A DNA stretch of 60,544 nt from a candidate division WOR-3 bacterium (GCA_039801245.1 JBDRUF010000004.1:1-60544), one strand, 5' to 3'; positions 7,928-17,373 are shown, numbered from the stretch's first letter. The notes: generated by a model from the letters alone, not told the origin. Numbers and translations are program-made.

Positions 7928-9015
7928 ACCGCTTTGGATTTTTGGTTATTACGAGATAAGTCGGCGATTATCGCTTGAGCAATTGTGTGCGCACCATCAG
8001 GATGGGCGAGAGTGCGCGCCCTCTTTGACATTTCAAGAAGTTTCTGTGTGTCAAAGACGAGATTCTGAATAATATCTGGGAGTCGTGAGAGATCCGCCTG
8101 GGAGAGTCGCAGCGCTGCGCCGTTCGATTCAAGGTAACGGGCGTTGGCATCCTGGTGGTTATCACGAGCATGGGGAAAGGGAATTACCACTAGCGGAATG
8201 CCGAAAAGGAGAAGTTCGGATAGAACAAGACCTCCAGCACGGGTGATCGCGAGAGAAGCCTGTATGTAGAATTCTTCGGGATGGTCTGTCCATTGGACGA
8301 GTTCACAGTTAGAAGGTGGGTTAAGGTTTTTGAGTGCATGATAATCACGCCTGCCGGTGAGAAGGATGAAACGGAGATCTTTTAAGAGCGCTGCCATTTT
8401 TATTGCAGCAATGTTTAATGGACGGGCACCTTGACTGCCACCAAGTATAAGGACAGTCCTGTCAATCCTACCATGAGTGGGGGGATACGAAAATTCTTTA
8501 GCTTTCTGGATGATGCTTTTCCTGAGAGGAGTGCCGGCAACGGTGAAAGGAACGGGAAAGTGTGATTGTAAGGGAAACGTCAGGAAGGTTTGGCGGGCAT
8601 AAGGGGCAAAGAGTCTCACCACCCTGCCGGGTATGCGGTTCTGTTCAAGAAGATAGAAAGGAACCTTTTTTATCATTGCCGCGAGGAGAAGCGGCGCGCT
8701 GACATAGGCGCCTGTGGCAATCACCCCTTTAGGCTGAAGGCGATTGATGAGTGCTATGCTCTGAAGAAGACCAGCGAGGGCTGAGGGGAGTCTGCTAATC
8801 GCTGAGGGTAGTGGAAAGGCATTAATTGGGTGAAATTTGAACTTATTCTTCGAAGCAATCCCCTTTTCCAGACCTGAGTTCCTGCCTACCCAAATAATTT
8901 GCGCCCCGATGGTGCGCAATTCAGTGGCAAGCGCAAGTCCAGGAAAGATGTGCCCACCGGTTCCCCCGGCACATAAAATTAGTTTATAGTTTGCAGTTTT
9001 TAGTTGGAGACTCAT
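7912..9015 (-). CDS. murG: Lipid II synthase glycosyltransferase MurG
   Basis: Peripheral inner-membrane GT28 enzyme that transfers GlcNAc to lipid I to make lipid II. At 367 residues it shows the glycine-rich AGGTGGHIFPGLALA loop (about 16-30), the second GGSQGARPLN loop, and the donor-binding TRAGGLVLSELLLFGIPLVVIPFP region. The first 12 codons (MSLQLKTANYKL) are encoded by sequence resembling a repeat also present between ftsA and ftsZ (4360-4390), so the N-terminus may have grown by repeat insertion. It is 3 nt downstream of ftsW. Confidence 0.95.
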   Translation of the reverse strand: MSLQLKTANYKLILCAGGTGGHIFPGLALATELRTIGAQIIWVGRNSGLEKGIASKNKFKFHPINAFPLPSAISRLPSALAGLLQSIALINRLQPKGVIATGAYVSAPLLLAAMIKKVPFYLLEQNRIPGRVVRLFAPYARQTFLTFPLQSHFPVPFTVAGTPLRKSIIQKAKEFSYPPTHGRIDRTVLILGGSQGARPLNIAAIKMAALLKDLRFILLTGRRDYHALKNLNPPSNCELVQWTDHPEEFYIQASLAITRAGGLVLSELLLFGIPLVVIPFPHARDNHQDANARYLESNGAALRLSQADLSRLPDIIQNLVFDTQKLLEMSKRARTLAHPDGAHTIAQAIIADLSRNNQKSKAVCSVG

Positions 9016-9018
9016 AGT

Positions 9019-10299
9019 TCAAGAACGGAAACGAAGAGGTAACGGTTGAAGTTTAGGTAGAGGATTAGGATTCTGATAGCGGGAAATATTTAATATTAAA
9101 CCAGCCGCAAGGAGATTGCTGGTTAGTGCCGAGCCTCCATAGGAGATAAAAGGCAAAGGCTGACCAGTCGTTGGCAAAATGCTTAATGAGACCGCAATAT
9201 GGGTAAGGGCATAAAGTATTATCATCGTGCCTATCCCGCCACTTAGGAGCATGCCGAATTCGGTAGTAGCCCTTTCGGCAACGCGCAGACATCGAAGGAA
9301 GAAAAGCACATAAAGAAGCATCACTAAGAAACAGCCTGAAAAACCAAAGTCCTCCCCGAGCGCAGAGAAGATAAAGTCTTTGTGAAGTTTGGGGATGAAG
9401 TAATATTTCTGCCTCCCCTCACCAAGCCCCCTGCCAAATGGTCCACCTGAACCTAAGGCGATGAGCGCCTGAGTCTGATGATAACGGTCACCAGACCAGA
9501 ATTTATCCCAACGTTCTGGGATGTAGCGATATCTGGTGTTACGAAGAAGGGGCATTGTTGTCAGACCAATAGCGCCAAGCAACCCCGCAATACTTAAGAT
9601 TACAAGCATGTACCGCCACTTGACACCAGCGAGGAAAAAAACCACAAGAGCGGATATCGAAATTAACAGGCTGGTACCAACAGCGGGTTGGAGGAGCACG
9701 AGACAGGCTACGGTGGCAACGGCTGAACCAGGAATGAGGGTAGATTTTATAAAGCTAGGTCTAATACTCTCCTCCTTGAGGGCTGAGAAGTAGGCGGCAA
9801 GGTAGATGAGCGTACCGAGTTTAGCAAATTCTTGAGGTTGAAATAGGAGTATCTGCCGTCTGGCAACACCCAGGACCTTGCCGAAGAACAGCGTAAGCGC
9901 CATTAAGGCAATGGTCATAAGGAGGATAACCCAAGCGACAGGTTTTTGACCAAGCCGGTGGATGTTGATTTTTGTACCGAGGTAGAGGGCAAAAAGGCCT
10001 CCCAGTCCCCTGAGAAGTTGCCATTTTAAGTATCGGAATCCCAAGTGGTATGTAGCGGCATACACCAAAATAAGTCCGATGAGTACGAGGGTTACTACGA
10101 TGAAAAGCAAGGGGTAGTCAATTGGAGATTGAGGGAGGGGCCTGCCCCGAGCGAAGGGATTTCTCCACTCCCCGAATCCTGCCCTGATGGAGGAAATCCC
10201 TCGAATCGCCTTCGCTTCGCTCGGAATAACGGAAGTCGAGACACCTCGACCTGAATGACCGAAGTCGACGGGTGGAGGGTTATAGTTTTTTGACCTCAT
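9019..10299 (-). CDS. ftsW: SEDS peptidoglycan glycosyltransferase FtsW (repeat-extended N-terminus)
   Basis: Polytopic SEDS-family lipid II polymerase that works with FtsI at the septum. The ATG at 10299 lies inside the murD 3' end and follows a weak GAAAGG; this gives 426 residues. Residues about 57-420 carry ten or so hydrophobic segments. Signatures include RRQILLFQPQEFAKL, FSALGEDFGFSG and the C-terminal TGQPLPFISYGGSALTSNLLA loop. The first 55 or so residues are unusual: they are a hydrophilic tract translated from REP-like DNA (10135-10270). No ATG or GTG lies in frame between the repeat and the first membrane segment, so the extension is probably translated unless an ATT or TTG start is used. 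Calling it FtsW rather than RodA rests on its dcw location. Confidence 0.92.
   Translation of the reverse strand: MRSKNYNPPPVDFGHSGRGVSTSVIPSEAKAIRGISSIRAGFGEWRNPFARGRPLPQSPIDYPLLFIVVTLVLIGLILVYAATYHLGFRYLKWQLLRGLGGLFALYLGTKINIHRLGQKPVAWVILLMTIALMALTLFFGKVLGVARRQILLFQPQEFAKLGTLIYLAAYFSALKEESIRPSFIKSTLIPGSAVATVACLVLLQPAVGTSLLISISALVVFFLAGVKWRYMLVILSIAGLLGAIGLTTMPLLRNTRYRYIPERWDKFWSGDRYHQTQALIALGSGGPFGRGLGEGRQKYYFIPKLHKDFIFSALGEDFGFSGCFLVMLLYVLFFLRCLRVAERATTEFGMLLSGGIGTMIILYALTHIAVSLSILPTTGQPLPFISYGGSALTSNLLAAGLILNISRYQNPNPLPKLQPLPLRFRS
10135..10270. repeat. REP-like repeat inside the 5' end of ftsW
   Basis: Contains CTTCGCTTCGCTCGGAATAA and CTCGACCTGAATGACCG, related to the tracts at 615-730 and 47575-47630. 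Read in the ftsW frame it gives S-V-I-P-S-E-A-K and, further on, E-W-R-N-P-F-A-R; the 615-730 locus gives V-I-P-T-E-A-E-E-S in the same orientation. The insertion keeps the reading frame open. Confidence 0.7.
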
Positions 10300-11656
10300 G
10301 TTTGAATGCCTTTCCCCGTTCTTGGAAGTCCACAAACATATCAAAGGAGGCATATCCCGGGGAGAATAGGACGATGTCGCCCTGACGGGCGATGGTGTAC
10401 GCCTCCAGGACAGCGGTACGCATTGTATAAGCGATTTTACAGCGTTGGTACCCCATTTTCATAAGGTTACGGGCAAGCCTGTCACTGTTTTCCCCTAAGA
10501 GAATCACCTGTTTTGCCTTCTTTTTAATCGCCCGAAGGTATGGGGTGTCCGGTAGGTTCTTCTCTTTGCCGCCACATATTAGTATGACCTTCTTTTTAAA
10601 AGCCATTAGCGACCGAACTCCCGCCTGAGGGTTGGTACACATTGAGTTGTTGATATAATAAACCCCATTAAGCTGTCTAACTAGTTCCAGCCTGTGCTGT
10701 AAGGGATGGAAGGTTTTTAAGCCTTGCCTTATGAGATGAGGGGGTACTCCACAGAGACGAGCACAAACAATTGCGGCAAGGGCGTTTTCAACCAGAGGGT
10801 TGAAGTGCGGGAGAAGACCAGGGACAGTGTTAATAGTTGCTATTGGAGCAATCTTTTCGCCACCAAAGTAGAAATGGTCGCGGATTATGTAAGCACAATT
10901 CGGCTCCCTCATTCCGGTTGGTTTGCGCGAAAAGAAAGCTCTCTTGGCTCGTACTGATTTTAAGATTTTTTTGGTAACAGTGTCATCTCTGTTAAGAACC
11001 GCCCAGTCCGAAGAAGTCTGGCGAGCGAAGATTTTTGCCTTTGTGCGCACATAATCAGTAAATGTCTTATGCCGGTTTAGGTGGTCAGGGGTGATGTTCA
11101 ATAGAACCGCAATCTTTGGGGCAAGAAAAATTGAGCGCTCAAGTTGAAATGAGGAAACCTCAACACAGTAGTAGTCCTTTGGAGGAAGAAGTAGCGCCTC
11201 TGAGAGTGGTCTCCCAGGAAGGATGTTGCCGCCGAGAAATACCTTTTCACCTGCGTGTTTCAAGAGCGCCGCAATCAGGGCAACGGTAGTTGACTTCCCA
11301 TTGGTGCCAGTAATAGCAATCACTTGACCGGGCAAAAACTGGCTGGCAAAATCAAGTTCATCAACCACTCTTAACTTTAACTTTCGGAATTCGGATATAA
11401 TTTTGTGGGTTTGTGGAAAGCCCGGGCTTGTAATAATGCCTGATAGGGGAGGATGAACGCCTGAGATGAAGGGTCTTAAGCCTTGTTGAATTAAAGATTT
11501 AACCGCAGGGGTTCGCCACACCATCTGATTATCGTCATATGCCCAAACCGAGGCATTTGCGTGGAGCAAAGCATTGGCTACCCCTCTGCCTGCCCTCCCA
11601 AGTCCAAGAACTAAAAAATGTTTTCCTTGGACGGTGGATATGAGTTTATCATTCAT
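10280..11656 (-). CDS. murD: UDP-N-acetylmuramoyl-L-alanine-D-glutamate ligase (MurD)
   Basis: ATP-dependent ligase adding D-Glu to UDP-MurNAc-L-Ala. At 458 residues it has the N-terminal VLGLGRAGRGVANAL nucleotide motif, the ATP loop AITGTNGKSTTVALI (about 114-128), a VEVSSFQLE motif typical of MurD, NITPDHLNRH, and the C-terminal NNSMCTNPQAGVRSL and ICGGKEKN segments. The last 20 bp overlap ftsW. A 45-nt gap separates it from mraY upstream. Confidence 0.95.
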   Translation of the reverse strand: MNDKLISTVQGKHFLVLGLGRAGRGVANALLHANASVWAYDDNQMVWRTPAVKSLIQQGLRPFISGVHPPLSGIITSPGFPQTHKIISEFRKLKLRVVDELDFASQFLPGQVIAITGTNGKSTTVALIAALLKHAGEKVFLGGNILPGRPLSEALLLPPKDYYCVEVSSFQLERSIFLAPKIAVLLNITPDHLNRHKTFTDYVRTKAKIFARQTSSDWAVLNRDDTVTKKILKSVRAKRAFFSRKPTGMREPNCAYIIRDHFYFGGEKIAPIATINTVPGLLPHFNPLVENALAAIVCARLCGVPPHLIRQGLKTFHPLQHRLELVRQLNGVYYINNSMCTNPQAGVRSLMAFKKKVILICGGKEKNLPDTPYLRAIKKKAKQVILLGENSDRLARNLMKMGYQRCKIAYTMRTAVLEAYTIARQGDIVLFSPGYASFDMFVDFQERGKAFKHEVKKL

Positions 11657-11701
11657 ATCTGATCTTTAAGGTTGATGGTGTAAACCTTAAACTTGACCTC
11701 A

Positions 11702-12790
11702 TCAGCGCACCTTCAATGTCGCCAGTGCTGCCATCGCCATCAGAACCGCAATAATGACAAATCTGGTGACAATCTTCGATTCCTGCCAACCTTTGAGTTC
11801 ATAGTGGTGGTGAAGTGGCGCCATCTTGAAAAGCCTTCTGCCGCCGGTGGAGTGGAAAACGACAACCTGCAGGAGTACCGAAACGGCTTCAAGGAGAAAG
11901 ACCCCACCGATAAGAGGCAGTAGGAGCTCATGCTTTGAGATAATCGCGGCAAGAGCAAGTGCACCACCCAGCGGTAATGAGCCGGTGTCGCCCATAAAGA
12001 TTTCTGCGGGATGTGCGTTGAACCAGAGAAAACCAAGGGTGGCGCCGGTCAGCGCAAGGCAGTAAACGGTCATCTCACCTGAAAAGGAAACATACTGGAT
12101 GTTGAGGTACTGGGCAATTTTGAAGTGCCCGGAAACATAAGAGAGAAAGGCATAGGCGCCAAGCGCCACCGCGAGTAAAGAGGCAGCCAGACCATCCAAC
12201 CCATCAGTTAGGTTGACCGCATTGGAGCACCCGATAATTATGAGGATAACGAGAGGAATGTAAAATGGGCCGAAGTCAATGAGGATGTTTTTGAAGAAAA
12301 GGAAGTTAGTTTTTGTTTTTAAGAATGGGTCGTTTGGAAAGAAGTAAAGGACCGCAGAGATACCGGCTGCGACCATAAGTTGAAACAGAAGTTTCGTGCG
12401 TTTTTTGATTCCCCGCGCCTTGCCTTTTTTGACCTTGACATAGTCATCATATAGACCCAATAGTCCAAGGAGAACAAGAAGCGCGATACCAAGTTGGACA
12501 CCCTGATTAGTTAGGTCCCCGAACAATAGAATGCCAAGGATTGCGGACACAAGGATTAAGACCCCGCCCATTGTAGGTGTCCCTGCCTTTTGCCGGTGCC
12601 TCTCTGGAACCTCTTCGCGGATATTTTGACCGAGTTGGAGTTTTTTGACCAGTTTGATTAGCGGAGCCCCAAGGATCAGAGTGAGGATTATTGCCGCGGC
12701 ACCTGCCATTGCCGCCCTGAAGGTTATATAGCGAAAAAGATTAAAGGGACTGTATATCCGAGCAAGTGGCGTCAAAAAGTGGTAGAGCAT
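11702..12790 (-). CDS. mraY: Phospho-MurNAc-pentapeptide transferase (MraY)
   Basis: Integral inner-membrane enzyme that moves phospho-MurNAc-pentapeptide onto undecaprenyl phosphate to make lipid I. At 362 residues it has about ten hydrophobic segments and the family motifs GTPTMGGVLIL, the Asp-Asp Mg site in LYDDYVKV, SNAVNLTDGLDGLA, FMGDTGSLPLGGALA and PLHHHYELKGW. It lies 3 nt after murE; in most dcw clusters murF would intervene here. Confidence 0.97.
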   Translation of the reverse strand: MLYHFLTPLARIYSPFNLFRYITFRAAMAGAAAIILTLILGAPLIKLVKKLQLGQNIREEVPERHRQKAGTPTMGGVLILVSAILGILLFGDLTNQGVQLGIALLVLLGLLGLYDDYVKVKKGKARGIKKRTKLLFQLMVAAGISAVLYFFPNDPFLKTKTNFLFFKNILIDFGPFYIPLVILIIIGCSNAVNLTDGLDGLAASLLAVALGAYAFLSYVSGHFKIAQYLNIQYVSFSGEMTVYCLALTGATLGFLWFNAHPAEIFMGDTGSLPLGGALALAAIISKHELLLPLIGGVFLLEAVSVLLQVVVFHSTGGRRLFKMAPLHHHYELKGWQESKIVTRFVIIAVLMAMAALATLKVR

Positions 12791-12793
12791 AAC

Positions 12794-14401
12794 TCAGATA
12801 GATATTGAATTAGAGGAAGCTTTAACAATCTTCTCAATTATCCCCTTTGCAACCTCGCGGTCGTCAAAATGTCTTTTCTCACCCCCGATAATCTGGTAGG
12901 TCTCATGACCTTTACCAGCAATTACCACAGTATCACTGGGTTGGGCAGAAATAATTGCCTGCCTTATTGCCTTCTCTCTATCCTCCTCCACGATTATGAC
13001 TCGTTCACTGTGAGAAGACCTACGAACCTCTTGGGGAATGCCTTGAATGATTTCTTCAATTATTACCCTCGGCTCTTCTGTACGCGGGTTGTCAGAGGTA
13101 ATAATAACAACATCGGCAAGTTGGGCGGCTATTTTCCCCATTAATGGTCTTTTTGTCCGGTCCCGGTCACCACCGCATCCAAAAACAACAATCACTCGTC
13201 CATGTGTGAACTCATGAACGGTTGTTAAAACCTGTTTTAAGGCATCAGGTGTATGTGCGTAGTCAACAAACAGGTTGAAACCCAATTTACCAGTATTAAC
13301 CTTTTCGAGTCTACCCGGGACCATTTCAAGTTTGTTAACACCGGTAAGAACATCGGGCAGACCCCAACCCATCGCATAAGCCACACCAACGGTTGCCAAG
13401 AGATTCATCAGGTGATGCCTACCTACCAAGCGCAGTTCGACAGGAAAGGCAAGAGAAGACGCGGTACCTCCCCCAGAGAAATTTATTTCTTCTGTCCTTA
13501 TTATCTGCACCCGACACTCAAGACCAGAAGAGTCGCTTCTGACGACCTCTCCCTGGATATAGGCGCTAACATTGCGCTCGCGGGTAAAAAAAGGTTCTAA
13601 TTCTCTCTTTGTGCCGTAGGCAATTACTTTGGCTTTGGTGAAGCGGGGAATCATCATTCCAGTTGGATCATCAATGTTCGTTACTGCCCAAGATGTGGGT
13701 GTAAGAGACTCAAACAGTTTCATTTTGGCGCGTCGATAGTTATCCATTGTCCGATGAAAATCAAGATGGTCCTGGGTGAGGTTTGTAAAGACCGCAACCT
13801 TGAAGTCAATGTCAAAAACCCGATCCAGTTCAAGGGCATGGGAAGAGACCTCGCTTATGCATACCGGCACATTACTTTCCACCATCCGGGAAAGCATCTC
13901 TACCAACTCCAGGCTTTCAGGTGTTGTATGACCCGCCGGTTTTCTCTCGACACCATCCCAGTACTCAATCGTACCGATAAACCCAGGCTCAAACCCCAAT
14001 TGCCGGCAGATCGACCGCAAAAGATAGCAGATGGATGTCTTGCCATTAGTACCAGTGACTCCGATTAGATTCAACCTCCTTGCTGGAAAGTCGTAGAATC
14101 TGTTCGCTACCTGGGCAAGGAACCGTCTGGGCATCTGGGTCTGAATCGCTGTAACCCAGGTCTTCTTCACTTCGCGAACGTCGGTTGTCGCCACCGCCAC
14201 CGCACCCCGGTTAATCGCCTCGTCAATGAAGTTCCTCCCCGAGACCGTTAACCCTTCAATAGCGACAAACAAAAAACCAGGTTTAACTTGTGAGGAGTGG
14301 CATGCAATGCCTTTAATATTAATGTCAGTTTTCCCCCGAATTTCACACGGAATGCCAGTGATAAGGTCTGCGAGCCGCCTTACCCTCTCACCTGCGGGCA
14401 T
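12794..14401 (-). CDS. murE: UDP-MurNAc-tripeptide synthetase (MurE), probably meso-diaminopimelate specific
   Basis: ATP-dependent ligase adding the third stem residue. The start chosen is ATG 14401 (MPAGERVRRL), preceded by GCAGGAGG; this gives 535 residues. A 40-residue upstream extension is open but overlaps ftsI and is not family-like. Motifs: LIGVTGTNGKTSICYL, TTPESLEL, SEVSSHALELDRV, NLTQDHLDFH, GCGGDRDRTKRP and, decisive for the substrate, the DNPR motif (TSDNPRTEEP), the signature of meso-diaminopimelate-adding MurE. Peptidoglycan is therefore probably A1gamma type. Confidence 0.95.
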   Translation of the reverse strand: MPAGERVRRLADLITGIPCEIRGKTDINIKGIACHSSQVKPGFLFVAIEGLTVSGRNFIDEAINRGAVAVATTDVREVKKTWVTAIQTQMPRRFLAQVANRFYDFPARRLNLIGVTGTNGKTSICYLLRSICRQLGFEPGFIGTIEYWDGVERKPAGHTTPESLELVEMLSRMVESNVPVCISEVSSHALELDRVFDIDFKVAVFTNLTQDHLDFHRTMDNYRRAKMKLFESLTPTSWAVTNIDDPTGMMIPRFTKAKVIAYGTKRELEPFFTRERNVSAYIQGEVVRSDSSGLECRVQIIRTEEINFSGGGTASSLAFPVELRLVGRHHLMNLLATVGVAYAMGWGLPDVLTGVNKLEMVPGRLEKVNTGKLGFNLFVDYAHTPDALKQVLTTVHEFTHGRVIVVFGCGGDRDRTKRPLMGKIAAQLADVVIITSDNPRTEEPRVIIEEIIQGIPQEVRRSSHSERVIIVEEDREKAIRQAIISAQPSDTVVIAGKGHETYQIIGGEKRHFDDREVAKGIIEKIVKASSNSISI

Positions 14402-16109
14402 AAAAACCTCCTGCAAAAAAAGTGCTACGAAGCTGTTCAAGACGAAGGAGCCTCTCCCCAATCTCTTTGAAGACTGGACAGGCAGCACTCCCGGCAAAAC
14501 GAACCTGAGTTGGTTCATCAAGCATCACCGCAATCGTATATCTCGGATCTTCTTTCGGGAAAAACCCCACAAAAGTCATTAAGGAACGGGTGCTGGAATA
14601 CCCACCCCAGGGCTCTACCTTTTGGGCAGTTCCGGTTTTGCCACACACCCGTGTATTAGGAATTGCAGCAAGTTTACCAGTCCCGTTCCGAACAACCCGC
14701 TCAAGTATATCCTTTATCCGAACCGCCGTCTCGGGATGGAGCGCTCGTCTCACTTCTATCTTTTTACCTAAGACGATTGTACGACCATTACCTTTTAATG
14801 ATTGTATCAGATAAGGCTTGAGATAGACGCCGTCATTGGCAACACAAAGATACGCGCAGGCAAGTTGCAAAAGGGTAACCATCACCCCTTGACCAAAGGA
14901 AATGGTGGCAAACCTGAGTCGGTTTTTTAACGCCTTGGGTTTATCCAGGCGACCGGAGCCCTCATCAGGTAAACCGATATCAACCTTTTGCCCGAAGCCA
15001 AGTCCCCGGGCGACTGAATAATAAAGCTCCGGATTAACATCAAAAGAAAGAAGCACACAGCCAAGATTAGAGGATTGGATGAAGATACTGTCAAAAGAAA
15101 GAACGCCATTAGGATGAACATCCTTAATCTTATGGCTGCCAATCTCAATAAAACCCCTCGAAACATCGTAAAGCCTTTCTGTAAAACGATGCAGCGCCGA
15201 ATCCTCAAGACTTGCGGCACAAATAACAATCTTGAAACTTGAACCAGGCTCAAACTGGTCGGCAACCGCTGCTAACTTATACCGTTCGGGAGGAAACTCG
15301 GCATACCTTTCTGGATTGTATCCTGGGTAATCAACTGCAGCAAGAATCGCACCGGTCTGGGCATCCAATACTACTACTGAACCCCGTTGGGCACCGCTCC
15401 GCACCACCCCATCCTCAAGCGCTCGATAACATATCTCCTGAATATCAACATCAATCGTTAACTGCACATCAAAACCGGGCATTGCCTTTTTCATCGGATA
15501 ACTTGGATAGGGAAAAGTCCAGCCCAGCGCATCCTTCTGCAACAAAACCCAGCCCGGCTTCCCACGCAGCACCCCATCCAACTCCCACTCCAGCCCCGCC
15601 CTTCCGCCATCACTCACTGCAAATCCAACAATATCAGCGCATAACTCTCCATAAGGATAGACTCGCTCAAAAACATCCTGGACCACCACCGCATTGCTGA
15701 ATTGTCTTTTGGTCAACACCTTGCGCAACGAATCACCGAGAGTGGCTTCAAGCCCCTTCCAAAATGTAAAAAACCCTTTGTGGGCACTGATTACTCGCCG
15801 ATTTTCCCTCATTCCGCCCAAACCAAAATCCGATAGAATCTCGGCGAGGGTATCCATATCTCGCACATAACGAGGGTGAATTCTAATCGCACAAGAGGAA
15901 CGATTGAAAGCAACCAATCTGCCGTTTCTATCATAAATTTTACCCCTCTCACCGGGAATTTCAACCCTCATCCAGTGCTGTCCCTTTGCCCGTTCTTGAT
16001 AATAACGCCATTTCCCTATCTGCACCTCACCGAGTCTAATCAATAAACCCACCCAGCCCAAAAATATCCCAAGACCCAAAATCCTTCCCCGCCGCACCCC
16101 CGACCTCAT
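14388..16109 (-). CDS. ftsI: Septal penicillin-binding protein (FtsI/PBP2B-like transpeptidase)
   Basis: Class B PBP cross-linking septal peptidoglycan with FtsW. At 573 residues it has a single N-terminal membrane anchor (about 10-28), the PBP dimerisation region (GERGKIYDRNGRLVA) and a transpeptidase domain with all three active-site motifs: SxxK at Ser290-Lys293 (GSSFK), SxN at Ser346-Asn348 and KTG at 491-493. No PASTA domain is seen. Its ATG overlaps the ftsL-like stop (ATGA) and its 3' end overlaps murE by 14 bp. Confidence 0.94.
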   Translation of the reverse strand: MRSGVRRGRILGLGIFLGWVGLLIRLGEVQIGKWRYYQERAKGQHWMRVEIPGERGKIYDRNGRLVAFNRSSCAIRIHPRYVRDMDTLAEILSDFGLGGMRENRRVISAHKGFFTFWKGLEATLGDSLRKVLTKRQFSNAVVVQDVFERVYPYGELCADIVGFAVSDGGRAGLEWELDGVLRGKPGWVLLQKDALGWTFPYPSYPMKKAMPGFDVQLTIDVDIQEICYRALEDGVVRSGAQRGSVVVLDAQTGAILAAVDYPGYNPERYAEFPPERYKLAAVADQFEPGSSFKIVICAASLEDSALHRFTERLYDVSRGFIEIGSHKIKDVHPNGVLSFDSIFIQSSNLGCVLLSFDVNPELYYSVARGLGFGQKVDIGLPDEGSGRLDKPKALKNRLRFATISFGQGVMVTLLQLACAYLCVANDGVYLKPYLIQSLKGNGRTIVLGKKIEVRRALHPETAVRIKDILERVVRNGTGKLAAIPNTRVCGKTGTAQKVEPWGGYSSTRSLMTFVGFFPKEDPRYTIAVMLDEPTQVRFAGSAACPVFKEIGERLLRLEQLRSTFFAGGFYARR

Positions 16110-16414
16110 CGCACCACGAACCTCCCCTGTGCCATAGCCGCCACCCTCAACGACTCAACCGCCGTTATCTCCTCCGCAACGAGCATATCCCGATTTGCCA
16201 CCCAAAGTGATTCGAGCCGGCAGAAGCTCTTTAACCGCTCCACCTCTACCTGGAGACTCTCAACTCGCTCCTCTTCCAGACGGTAATTCTCTTCAAGGAG
16301 TAACAGCCTCTGCGTCGCTCTCACACTACAGGAGTGCTGATAAAGATACACGAGTGCCAATATAGAAAGCGCCACCACTATCATTATACCCTTGATACTC
16401 CACCTGCCGCTCAT
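16106..16414 (-). CDS. ftsL: FtsL-like cell division protein
   Basis: A 102-residue bitopic protein: short basic cytoplasmic tail, one membrane helix (about 9-26), then a heptad-rich helix (about 32-65) likely to form a coiled coil, and a short C-terminal part. FtsL sequences are poorly conserved, so the call rests on size, topology and position between rsmH and ftsI. It would bridge FtsI/FtsW and the FtsQB complex, although no ftsQ or ftsB is recognised in the window. ATGA overlaps occur at both ends. Confidence 0.75.
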   Translation of the reverse strand: MSGRWSIKGIMIVVALSILALVYLYQHSCSVRATQRLLLLEENYRLEEERVESLQVEVERLKSFCRLESLWVANRDMLVAEEITAVESLRVAAMAQGRFVVR

Positions 16415-17373
16415 AAAACCTTCTCCAGCGCCCGCAGGCGCGCACTGCGCGCTCGCGGATTTAAACCTACCTCACCGAGGCTTGGGCGCAAAGGCTTCGG
16501 CGTCAAGTTCCGCAAACACCCCTTATGCCGGCGCAAAATCTCCTTGACACAACGGTCCTCACCCGACTGATAACAGATAACCACCAGCCTCCCTCCAGGA
16601 GCCAGAATTCTCACCGCCGCCTCCAGCCCACACCTGAGACTCTCAATCTCCCGATTGACAACTATCCTTAACGCCTGAAACACCCGGGCGAGCGTCCTGT
16701 GCCTTCGCCGCGCCGGTACCAAACTGGCAACCAAATCTGCCAAATCCCTTGTCGTATTTATCCTCCTGCGCCAAGAGTAAATGCGCCTGCCTATTCTCCT
16801 TGCCGCTGGCTCATCACCGTAATCCTTCAGCCATCGTTCCAAATCCCGCACGGACGCGCGCCGAATGATATCAAGACAGCTCTTTCCTCCACCGGTGCGG
16901 TCAAATCGCATATCCAACGGACCGTCAGCATCAAAGGAAAACCCCCGCTCCGGCTGCAATTGAATTGATGAAATACCCAAATCCATCAAAACACCCTTAA
17001 TGGGCTTAAACCCAAGCCGATTCACAACAGTTGCCATATCTGCATAATTTGCCTTAACCAAACAAACCAATGGGGTTGCGCTACCACGCTTACTCCCCGC
17101 ATCAATATCAATCATCTGACAGCCAAAACCCTCCAGCCGCGAAAAGGCGATGGCTAACGACTCCGGGTCCAAATCAATCCCTAAGATTTGAACCCCAGGA
17201 TTTCCTTTGCTTCCCTCTTTTTCCAAAAATGCGCGCACCAGCGCGCTGGTATGCCCACCCCCACCAACCGTCGCATCCACAATGACGCCGGTTCCCAGGC
17301 ATGGGTTAAAAATCTCACAAACCTCATTCACCAGAACCGGCACATGACCTATCATCTCCGGAACCGCTGCCAA
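16411..17373 (-). CDS. rsmH: 16S rRNA m4C1402 methyltransferase RsmH (MraW)
   Basis: SAM-dependent methyltransferase modifying C1402 in the ribosomal P-site. It has GHVPVLVNEV, the SAM loop VDATVGGGGHTSALV (about 32-46), ILGIDLDPESL, GVLMDLGISSIQL, FSFDADGPLDMRFD and FQALRIVVNREI. At 320 residues it has normal length. The first codon may be TTG (17373) or ATG seven codons in (17355); both overlap the mraZ 3' end. Cysteine and lysine content looks ordinary. Confidence 0.95.
   Translation of the reverse strand: MAAVPEMIGHVPVLVNEVCEIFNPCLGTGVIVDATVGGGGHTSALVRAFLEKEGSKGNPGVQILGIDLDPESLAIAFSRLEGFGCQMIDIDAGSKRGSATPLVCLVKANYADMATVVNRLGFKPIKGVLMDLGISSIQLQPERGFSFDADGPLDMRFDRTGGGKSCLDIIRRASVRDLERWLKDYGDEPAARRIGRRIYSWRRRINTTRDLADLVASLVPARRRHRTLARVFQALRIVVNREIESLRCGLEAAVRILAPGGRLVVICYQSGEDRCVKEILRRHKGCLRNLTPKPLRPSLGEVGLNPRARSARLRALEKVL

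Noticed and set aside
14402-14521. 40-residue N-terminal extension of MurE
   Set aside because: Overlaps ftsI in another frame; the internal ATG at 14401 has a strong GCAGGAGG site and gives the family length.
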